In this document: in pieces, positions 1 to 5,641 of the stretch
Position numbering within the stretch: position 1 is the first letter of the stretch
How the letters are laid out: every line of letters starts with the position of its first letter
Assembly: GCA_003485185.1 (NCBI GenBank)
Contig: DNAS01000050.1
Span: 1,172-14,784 of the forward strand
Length of the DNA: 13,613 nt
From: Phycisphaerales bacterium
Lineage (GTDB): Bacteria > Planctomycetota > Phycisphaerae > SM23-33
Direction of reading: 5' to 3'
Notes under the pieces: model-generated
The model's database searches: none
Seen by the model: the letters and a program-made list of their open reading frames with translations, nothing else
What the model was told of the DNA's origin: nothing
Translations under genes and position numbers: made by a program

Positions 1-182
1 TGGAACTCCAGGCTGCTGCCCGCTGGCCAAGCGGCCGGTCTCGTCGCCGGCTGGGTGGCGGGTTGGCTGGCGGGGTCGGGGCGGCTCAGGAGGCGCAGGG
101 ACCGCAAGGCGTCTTTCAGGCGGGCGTCGTCGCGCGGGTCGGGCTCGCCGGTGATCGGCGGCGGGTAGATGCGGACGGCCAT
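1..182 (-). CDS. Open frame directly after the kinase stop, running off the left edge (probable severed kinase C-terminus)
   Basis: On the minus strand the kinase TAG (183-185) is followed at once by ATG (180-182) in the same reading frame, and that frame stays open for 60 codons to the window edge. The peptide begins MAVRIYPPPITGEPDPRDDA, continues with a basic and leucine-rich stretch, and ends in a Pro/Ala/Thr-rich tail. Its first ~35 codons almost all end in G or C, as expected for coding sequence here. There is no clear ribosome binding site in front of the ATG. From memory of the family, similar C-terminal domains of planctomycete kinases continue with an R-I-x-Y-P...DPR.D.R segment, so I read this as the kinase's own C-terminus behind a nonsense codon. 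A separate, translationally coupled small protein is the alternative. Function unknown. Confidence 0.45.
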   Translation of the reverse strand, partial: MAVRIYPPPITGEPDPRDDARLKDALRSLRLLSRPDPASQPATQPATRPAAWPAGSSLEF

Positions 183-3119
183 CTACGGCTGGAACTGCAC
201 CGCCGTCGGACCGACGTTGATAATGGGCGTTCTTGGCACGAGCGACGAGAGCATCGACATCATCACGCCCGCGTACAGGCGCCGGCCGTCGGCGACGACG
301 ACAAACGCGTCCGCGTCGCCCACGCCCTTGCGCTTGAGGATGCGGTCGGCGACGGCCTGGCTCTTCAGGCGGATCGTGTGCGACTCCCAATCGTATTCGA
401 AGATGTCGCTCTCGCGGATCAGCGGCTCGTCGGCCAGCGTGAAGTCCGCCAGCGGCGTCTTCTTGAACGGCACATCCTTCGGCCGGGCGGTGATGAGATA
501 GATGCCGACGCGCGGATTCCCCGCAGGCTGAGTGGCGGACGACATTGACCGCTCCATCGACCGCAAAGGCAGATAGAGCATCGCCGTAAGGGAAACCGCC
601 AGCAGGATCAGGGCGACGACGATCGCCGCGGACCACCAGCGGCGTGCCTTTCGGCCGCCCAAACTCGTCAGAAGGAAACAGACGGCGGCGTCCAATCCAA
701 ACAGGACTCCAAAGAGCGGGATCGCAAATTTCCGCACAAACCGGGCCGACTCGATCGTCAGCATTGTCAGTCCCGGCAAGGCGGCTCCCATATTCGCGAA
801 GATGCGGTTGAACCGCGGGACCGCAAAGAAAAAATACGCGAGCATCAGAACCAGCAGCGCCGCGTGCCAGGCAAGCGTCCCAAGAACAGCGCCCGCCGAT
901 TTGCCGGATTCCGATATCGCCGGGGTGTCCGGCTTTGCACCCTCAAGCACACCGCGCTTGAGGGTGGCACCCATCTTGGTGGCTTTAAACGCTTCCACGA
1001 CTTCCCGCCGGCAGAGGACGATCAGCGCCCAGATGCCCATCGGCAGGCCGATGATGTTGCCCGGCGCGGCGATGAGGGCCAGGATCGCAGCCGCAATGGC
1101 TAGGCCACGGTTGCGAACCTGCATCATTCGCATCGCGCCGAGCAGAATAAGGATATTGATCGGCAGGCCCACAAGCAGCGGCAGCCCCATCAGCAACTCG
1201 AATCGCGAAACAACAACCAGAGAGCTTCCATTCGGCGCGCTGGTTACAAGACCTCTGTCCGAATAGATCGACTCGGCAGGACGAGTCGTCGCATACGGAT
1301 CGGGTGATTGGGCCAGACTCGATGCGGTGACAGAAGGCTCGACAGGCTCACCAAGGAGACGGGCCTCTCGTCGAGCCATTGACAGAACAACCACCGCGAC
1401 TACTGCCAGCAGCACCGCCAGATTGATCCCGGCCGCCACGATCATGCCGATGGCTGGGGCCTTCACGGCTTGGCGGGCGCGGTCGATCTGTTGTTGCTCC
1501 TGGGGCGATGCGGGCGCAGCTGGCCGTGATTGCGAAGTGGCGGGCTGGCCAGCCCAAAGCTTGTACCGAATCAGCGTGCCGCGTTTACCATCGGACTTCG
1601 CCAACACCCGGAGCAGCCCCATATGGCCTTCGCGCGTCTTGAATACATACGTTGCCAGCAACGAACCTTCCGTGGCCATGATGGCCGGCGTAGCGCCGTG
1701 CGTGTCGCTCAAAGCAAGGTTTCGCATGGCCTCGACGTCCGGATCGTCCCATTCCACGCTCTTGACGGGCACGACCGTTAGATCAATGCCCCATGGCGCA
1801 TCGTCTTCGCCGCACACATCCGCGCCATGCAGGACCGCCCATGCCTTCAAACGCCGCATATCCGGCCGAGCGCCAGCCTGGTATTCCTGTGCTGTGATCT
1901 CTTCGATGAATTCGGGAGCGTCGAACATCTGGCCGGTCTTGAGGTTGAGAAGTCGATTACGTCTTTCGTCACTTCGGCCGAATTCCCGCTCCATGATCGG
2001 GCCGAAGGCTGCACTCTTGGACGAGGAACCTGTCGCCCCTGCAACGGCTGGCGCACTGGGAGTTGAGACAATCGTCTCGACCTGCGTGCGGACTTCGCTG
2101 ACGTTCTGGTATCGGCGGGCGGGTTCGCGTTCCAGGGCGCGGAGGACGACCTCGTCCAGCCGAACGTCGATCAGCACCTTGCGGCTGGGCGGCTCGAACT
2201 CTTTTGACGAAGAACCTTTCGGCAACTCGCCCGTGAGCATCTGGTAGAAGACCACGCCGAGGGAATAGATGTCGGCACGGTGGTCCACTTCCCGCGGGCG
2301 CTCGATCTGCTCGGGGGCCATGTACTGCGGCGTGCCCAGGACGTGCCGGCCCTGGGTGACTTCACCCTCTCCCTGCCCTCCCCCTCCAAGGGGGAGGGAT
2401 TCACCCTCTCCCACAGCCGGAGGGATTCCCACCAGCCTGGCCAGGCCGAAGTCGGCGATCTTCACCTGGCCGGCGCGATTGAGCAGGATGTTCTCCGGCT
2501 TTATGTCGCGGTGGACGATGCCCCGGTCGTGGGCGTACTGGAGGGCATCGCAGATCTGCGGCACGATGGCCAGCGCCTCCGCGGCGCTCACCCCCCCGGA
2601 GTTGAGCACCTGGCGGAGGCTCAGGCCGTCCACGTATTCCATGATGAAGTAATACAGGTCGCCTGTTGCACCCTCCCCCTTGCCCTGGCCCTCCAGGGAG
2701 AGGGGTCGAGAACCGAAGCTGTAGATCGTGACGATGTTGGGATGACTCAGGCGGGCCATCGCCTGCGCCTCGCGGGCGAACCGCTGGGCGAACGACGGGT
2801 CGGCGCCGATCTCCGGCGGCAGGATTTTCAGCGCGACCAGGCGGTCGAGCTGCTTCTCGCGGGCCTTGTACACCGCCCCCATGCCGCCCCGCCCGATCAG
2901 TTCCAGGATGTCCAGTTCGCCAAACAGCGGGGCGAGCTGCTCGACCGTCGGCGGCGTCCATTGCCTCCCGTACGGGTGATGCTCACCGGTGTAGCCGAAG
3001 GTATTGGTCTCCAGGCCGCACTGGAGCAGGCAGGCTGGACAAAGCCCACGCGGGCGGCCAGAAGGAAGCGGCTTGGAGCAGCGCGGGCAGCGGTTTTCCT
3101 GCGACGCCTCTTCGGGCAT
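183..3119 (-). CDS. Membrane-bound Ser/Thr protein kinase with N-terminal zinc ribbon and extracytoplasmic C-terminal domain
   Basis: A 978-residue Hanks-type kinase. Cys11, Cys14, Cys27 and Cys30 form a probable zinc ribbon. The kinase domain spans about 69-350: glycine loop GRGGMG 76-81, Lys98, Glu117, HRDIKPEN 203-210 with Asp205, DFG 223-225 and APE 268-270, so all catalytic residues are present. A linker of unknown fold follows, then about six membrane segments (roughly 557-581, 641-662, 672-702, 743-767, 798-820, 829-851). The C-terminus (870-978) should lie outside the membrane. ATG 3119 is preceded by AGGA at short spacing. The ECF-like sigma gene lies 123 nt upstream in the same direction; such kinase/sigma pairs are typical of Planctomycetota, so the kinase probably signals to that sigma factor. 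Two repeat-encoded insertions sit inside the kinase domain (138-151 and about 232-254). The stop may be a premature amber codon. Confidence 0.93.
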   Translation of the reverse strand: MPEEASQENRCPRCSKPLPSGRPRGLCPACLLQCGLETNTFGYTGEHHPYGRQWTPPTVEQLAPLFGELDILELIGRGGMGAVYKAREKQLDRLVALKILPPEIGADPSFAQRFAREAQAMARLSHPNIVTIYSFGSRPLSLEGQGKGEGATGDLYYFIMEYVDGLSLRQVLNSGGVSAAEALAIVPQICDALQYAHDRGIVHRDIKPENILLNRAGQVKIADFGLARLVGIPPAVGEGESLPLGGGGQGEGEVTQGRHVLGTPQYMAPEQIERPREVDHRADIYSLGVVFYQMLTGELPKGSSSKEFEPPSRKVLIDVRLDEVVLRALEREPARRYQNVSEVRTQVETIVSTPSAPAVAGATGSSSKSAAFGPIMEREFGRSDERRNRLLNLKTGQMFDAPEFIEEITAQEYQAGARPDMRRLKAWAVLHGADVCGEDDAPWGIDLTVVPVKSVEWDDPDVEAMRNLALSDTHGATPAIMATEGSLLATYVFKTREGHMGLLRVLAKSDGKRGTLIRYKLWAGQPATSQSRPAAPASPQEQQQIDRARQAVKAPAIGMIVAAGINLAVLLAVVAVVVLSMARREARLLGEPVEPSVTASSLAQSPDPYATTRPAESIYSDRGLVTSAPNGSSLVVVSRFELLMGLPLLVGLPINILILLGAMRMMQVRNRGLAIAAAILALIAAPGNIIGLPMGIWALIVLCRREVVEAFKATKMGATLKRGVLEGAKPDTPAISESGKSAGAVLGTLAWHAALLVLMLAYFFFAVPRFNRIFANMGAALPGLTMLTIESARFVRKFAIPLFGVLFGLDAAVCFLLTSLGGRKARRWWSAAIVVALILLAVSLTAMLYLPLRSMERSMSSATQPAGNPRVGIYLITARPKDVPFKKTPLADFTLADEPLIRESDIFEYDWESHTIRLKSQAVADRILKRKGVGDADAFVVVADGRRLYAGVMMSMLSSLVPRTPIINVGPTAVQFQP
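1326..1358. repeat. Short repeat-like tract encoding GEPVEPS in a kinase loop
   Basis: The coding strand encodes LLGEPVEPSVT (kinase residues 588-598) between the first two membrane segments. The DNA resembles the GGTGAGCCTGTCGA-type motif that I recall as widely dispersed in planctomycete and related genomes. Only one copy is in this window, so the call rests on memory and not on a second copy here. Confidence 0.3.
2358..2426. repeat. Palindromic repeat copy B, translated within the kinase activation segment
   Basis: The core is CCCTCCCCC (2376-2384), a five-base loop, then GGGGGAGGG (2390-2398), a perfect 9-bp inverted repeat. A partial second unit (about 2400-2426) lies beside it; the coding-strand string GAGAGGGTGAA occurs twice, which suggests tandem duplication. 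It is read in frame as a Gly/Glu-rich insertion at about residues 232-254, between DFG and APE. Copy C (2669-2710) has the same orientation and copy A (3160-3192) the opposite one. Confidence 0.75.
2669..2710. repeat. Palindromic repeat copy C, translated within the kinase N-lobe
   Basis: On the coding strand this reads CCCCTCTCCC, TGGAGGG, CCAGGGC, then GGGGGAGGGTG, the same order of blocks as copies A and B. It encodes RPLSLEGQGKGEGA (kinase residues 138-151). It falls in the turn between IVTIYSFG and LYYFIMEYVDG, where homologous kinases normally have only a few residues. The frame used is the same as in copy B, giving related peptides. Confidence 0.72.
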
Positions 3120-3159
3120 GGTTCCTCGGCCTTTCGTTCGCGCGGGGCGGGAGACAAAC

Positions 3160-3192
3160 CCCTCTCCCCCGGAGGGAGAGGGCAGGGTGAGG
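3160..3192. repeat. Palindromic repeat copy A between the sigma factor and kinase genes
   Basis: CCCTCTCCC (3160-3168), loop CCGGA, GGGAGAGGG (3174-3182), followed by CAGGGTGAGGG, is a perfect 9-bp inverted repeat with a tail. It belongs to the same family as copies B and C but is in the opposite orientation. It lies about 40 nt upstream of the kinase ATG, inside the presumed sigma-kinase transcript, so it could form an RNA hairpin there. Confidence 0.75.
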
Positions 3193-3242
3193 GCGCCCCA
3201 GCCACGGCTTCCACACAGTACAGACGCAAACGCGACGGATCG

Positions 3243-4067
3243 TTACAGGCAATTCAGCAGAAAAGCGATTTCTTCCTCGACCTGCTCGGGCGAGTCCACC
3301 GTCTGGGCGATTTCCTCGCGCAGCAGGTCGCGGTAGCGCCGGCGGAGGCGATGGACGGCCACCCGGACGGCTCCCTCGGCCATCTTCAGCTCGCGCGCGA
3401 CCGAGGCGGTGTCGATCGCCCCCGCCCCGCCCGTCAGGCAGGGCTCGAGAGCGTGGTAGAGCCTGCCCTTGCCGGCTGCGGCGTAGTCCCTGCCGAGACG
3501 GGCCAGCACCTGCTCCAGCACCGCCAGAGCCCACTGGCGCTCGAAGAGGCGTTCCGGGGTCAGGCCGTCGGCCGGCTCGACGGCGTAGCGGGCCTCGGCG
3601 TCCAGCGCGTCCAGCGCGATCACCGTCCGCCCCCCGCCGCGCTTCTTCGCGCGGAACCAGGCGCGCTGTTTGGACAGGAAGTGCTTCATCGCCGCCAGCA
3701 GGAACGAGCGGAACTTCCCCTTGGACCGGTCCACCTGGGCGAGATATTTCTTTTCCAGCAGGCGGGCGAAGAACTCCTGCACGACGTCCTCGGCCGCGAA
3801 ACTCGTTTTTCCCAAGGAACCCTGGCGTCGCACGAAGGCATACAGCGGGAACCAGTACGCCTGGATCAGTTCCTCCAGCGCGCGGCGGGATTCCGTGCCG
3901 GCCTGTGGATCGGCCGCAGCCAGCACGACGCTCCACCGCGTGGCGGCGAACTCTGCTCCGCCCTGCGTAGCGTGCTTCGCAGAGCAGGGCCCGACTCCGC
4001 TGCGCTTCGCCGTGGCAGGCTCCGCTCCGCGAGCGCGAAGTGACGAGGTTTTCCCGGTTGACGGCAT
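3243..4067 (-). CDS. ECF-like RNA polymerase sigma factor, planctomycete kinase-associated type
   Basis: A 274-residue sigma-70 family protein. The core starts at about residue 40 with FAATRWSVVLAA. Region 2 follows (YWFPLYAFVRR, then VVQEFFARLLEKKYL and KGKFRSFLLAAMKHFL), and region 4 is near the C-terminus (GAVRVAVHRLRRRYRDLL, then EEIAQTVDSPEQVEEE). This pattern is typical of planctomycete ECF-like factors encoded next to Ser/Thr kinases. ATG 4067 was chosen over an earlier ATG at 4199 because the latter overlaps the upstream gene by 44 nt and lies upstream of a sigma-70-like promoter whose start point would be at about 4068. Residues 14-38 come from a palindromic repeat, and there is no usable start codon after it. 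The kinase follows 123 nt downstream and is probably its partner. Confidence 0.9.
   Translation of the reverse strand: MPSTGKTSSLRARGAEPATAKRSGVGPCSAKHATQGGAEFAATRWSVVLAAADPQAGTESRRALEELIQAYWFPLYAFVRRQGSLGKTSFAAEDVVQEFFARLLEKKYLAQVDRSKGKFRSFLLAAMKHFLSKQRAWFRAKKRGGGRTVIALDALDAEARYAVEPADGLTPERLFERQWALAVLEQVLARLGRDYAAAGKGRLYHALEPCLTGGAGAIDTASVARELKMAEGAVRVAVHRLRRRYRDLLREEIAQTVDSPEQVEEEIAFLLNCL
3954..4031. repeat. Palindromic repeat translated as the sigma factor N-terminus
   Basis: CCCTGC (3961-3966) pairs with GCAGGG (3984-3989), and inner TGCG (3964-3967) pairs with CGCA (3978-3981). The flanks are rich in CTCCGCT-type motifs (GACTCCGCTGCGC and GGCTCCGCTCCGC). The style resembles dispersed repeats of planctomycete genomes, from memory. 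On the minus strand it is read in frame as residues 14-38 of the sigma factor, a Gly/Ala/Lys-rich stretch unlike a normal region 2 lead-in. Confidence 0.5.
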
Positions 4068-4074
4068 GCTCGCG

Positions 4075-4103
4075 GTTATACCCGCCGGGGCGAACGGCTT
4101 CAA
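4075..4103 (-). promoter_or_regulatory. Sigma-70-like promoter of the sigma factor gene, probably leaderless
   Basis: On the minus strand TTGAAG (4098-4103), a 17-nt spacer and TATAAC (4075-4080) precede ATG 4067 by seven bases. Transcription would start at or next to the ATG. The -35 element lies inside the 19-bp repeat at 4091-4109. Confidence 0.5.
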
Positions 4104-4109
4104 CGCCCC
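4091..4109. repeat. 19-bp exact repeat, copy 1
   Basis: CGAACGGCTTCAACGCCCC is identical to 5623-5641. It lies between the stop of the helical-barrel gene (4156) and the sigma factor ATG, and its minus strand supplies the TTGAAG of the proposed promoter. A C-rich stretch leading to GG follows both copies. Confidence 0.8.
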
Positions 4110-4155
4110 CCGGCCAACCTGGATGCGGCAAGGCGGTCCGCGGGCGTCGGGGCGG

Positions 4156-5574
4156 TTATCGCAGGGTGTAATCGGGGCCGATGTCTTTGCCTTCGGCAAG
4201 CAGGGCGGTGCGGGCCAGGCCGCGGAGGAAGTAACCCGGCAGGCATTGCGACTCGTAAATGCCGCTGCCGATGGCGGCGCGCGGCAGGTCGCGGTCGAGG
4301 AAGATCGGCAGCAGGACGCGCGACCATCGCTCCGCGTGGTCCAGCCACTGGCGGTCGCCCGTGATGCTGTACAGGTCGGTCAGCAGGCCCAGTTGCATGC
4401 CGGCGTCCTTGACCGGAACGGCAACGCCCGCGGGAATTTCGTCGACGGCGCAACAACGCCCGATGCGCTCGGCCATGTCCAGCAGGCGGGCGTCGTGGTT
4501 CAGCCGATAGGCGCACAGCGCCAGCAGGGCGAAGCAGGCCGACGGCGAGTTGCTGGTCCCGTAGCGGCTGCCCCAGGAGGGCGAATAGACCGCTTCGCCG
4601 GAACGCGAGTCCGCCAGTCGCCCGGCGAACCTGCCGTGGTCGAGGTCATGCGGCGCTGCCAGCACGGCATCGAGGTAGGCGTTTCCGCGCTGGCGCATGG
4701 TGGCCGCCAACTCCGGATCGCGCGGCTCCACGAGCACCGCTGACTCCAGCAGCGACACGGCCAGCGAAATGGTCTGCGCGGCCTGCGGCATGGGCCCCTG
4801 GGCGGGCTTGGGGCGAGAGGCGAGCGGCAGCACCTGGCCTGGCGTTCGCTTGTCCCACCAGTAGTCCAGCGTCCGTCCGATATACTGCCGGAACGTGGGC
4901 GAGCCGGTCCTGGCGTAGGTGAAGCACCAGTCCAGCATCCAGAGGCCCCCGTGCCGGGGGAAGTCGCACGAGCCGTCGTTGCGGACCCGCTTCATGTAGT
5001 GCTGGAGGAGGTTAGTGTGACGGTTGTACTCCGGCGGGTCCATGTCGAAATAGTGCCGGGTCAGGCCCAGGCAGAAGCGATCGACGGCCAGATGGTTGAA
5101 CGCCCAGAGTTTCTCCCACAGCCACACCGGCGCCTGATGCAGGTGGTCGTGGGTGGCCATCGTCGCCACGCGCGCCAGGGGATAGCTGCTTCCTGGACGG
5201 CCCTCATAGAGGCTCCAGAAGGCGTGCTCGCCCCACGGGAACAGCCCGGTGGGCGTGTCGGTGCAGTGGATGGCGAACCATTGCAGATACCTGTCGGCCG
5301 CTTCGGCGAAACGCGGCTCGCCCGTGGCGCCTGTCAGGTCATACATCAGCCCCAGCACGATGTGATCGTGCATGAGATTGCTGCCGGGGAACGAGCGGTC
5401 GCAGTCGCGCTGCCCGTCAATCGCCGGCGGGAGAATGAAAGGCATCTTGCCCGTGTCGATCTCGAGCACGGACGGGAACAGGCCGTTGAAAGACTGGGCG
5501 CATTCGACCAGCCTGTCCAACGCGGCGATGGTCCTGGCGAGGGAAACGTTCATGCCCGTCGTAGTGGTGTGCAT
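4156..5574 (-). CDS. Cytoplasmic helical (alpha/alpha)-barrel protein, possible carbohydrate-active enzyme
   Basis: 472 residues from ATG 5574. It has no signal peptide or membrane segment. The protein is built of repeated helical hairpins with many Trp, His and aromatic residues, such as WGEHAFWSLYEG (about 114-125), HDHLHQAPVWLWEKLWAFN (142-160), HGGLWMLDWCFTY and YSPSWGSRYGTSNS. This suits the six-hairpin glycosidase-like fold of many glycoside hydrolases, polysaccharide lyases and sugar epimerases, but I do not recognise the family. Acidic and His residues in the two early motifs are candidate active-site groups. The frame extends to 5622, but ATG 5574 was preferred because a strong promoter (5582-5610) lies inside the longer version. 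ATG 5553 is a second option. The gene stands alone between the response regulator and the sigma factor. Confidence 0.82.
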   Translation of the reverse strand: MHTTTTGMNVSLARTIAALDRLVECAQSFNGLFPSVLEIDTGKMPFILPPAIDGQRDCDRSFPGSNLMHDHIVLGLMYDLTGATGEPRFAEAADRYLQWFAIHCTDTPTGLFPWGEHAFWSLYEGRPGSSYPLARVATMATHDHLHQAPVWLWEKLWAFNHLAVDRFCLGLTRHYFDMDPPEYNRHTNLLQHYMKRVRNDGSCDFPRHGGLWMLDWCFTYARTGSPTFRQYIGRTLDYWWDKRTPGQVLPLASRPKPAQGPMPQAAQTISLAVSLLESAVLVEPRDPELAATMRQRGNAYLDAVLAAPHDLDHGRFAGRLADSRSGEAVYSPSWGSRYGTSNSPSACFALLALCAYRLNHDARLLDMAERIGRCCAVDEIPAGVAVPVKDAGMQLGLLTDLYSITGDRQWLDHAERWSRVLLPIFLDRDLPRAAIGSGIYESQCLPGYFLRGLARTALLAEGKDIGPDYTLR

Positions 5575-5581
5575 GCTCCTG

Positions 5582-5610
5582 ATATAAGCATCGCGCGTCC
5601 TCGCTGTCAA
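5582..5610 (-). promoter_or_regulatory. Strong sigma-70-like promoter of the helical-barrel gene, probably leaderless
   Basis: On the minus strand TTGACA (5605-5610), a spacer of exactly 17 nt (5588-5604) and TTATAT (5582-5587) stand seven bases before ATG 5574. An AGGAG (5576-5580) touches that ATG, too close to act as a normal ribosome binding site and too far from ATG 5553. A start of transcription at about 5574-5576 would give a leaderless mRNA. Confidence 0.65.
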
Positions 5611-5622
5611 TCCCCGCGACAC

Positions 5623-5641
5623 CGAACGGCTTCAACGCCCC
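5623..5641. repeat. 19-bp exact repeat, copy 2, overlapping the response regulator stop codon
   Basis: CGAACGGCTTCAACGCCCC is identical to 4091-4109. On the minus strand, the TGA inside GGCGTTGAAGCC is the stop codon (5632-5634) of the response regulator. The repeat therefore forms the last coding bases of that gene and the start of the spacer before the next promoter. Confidence 0.8.

Noticed and set aside
963..982. TGGCAC...TTGG resembling a sigma-54 promoter
   Set aside because: It lies antisense inside the kinase gene, lacks the GC of the -12 box and faces no gene.
2280..4043. 587-codon plus-strand open frame opposite the kinase and sigma factor genes
   Set aside because: It is antisense to two genes with clear domains, shows no recognisable motif, and is expected from strong G/C third-position bias.
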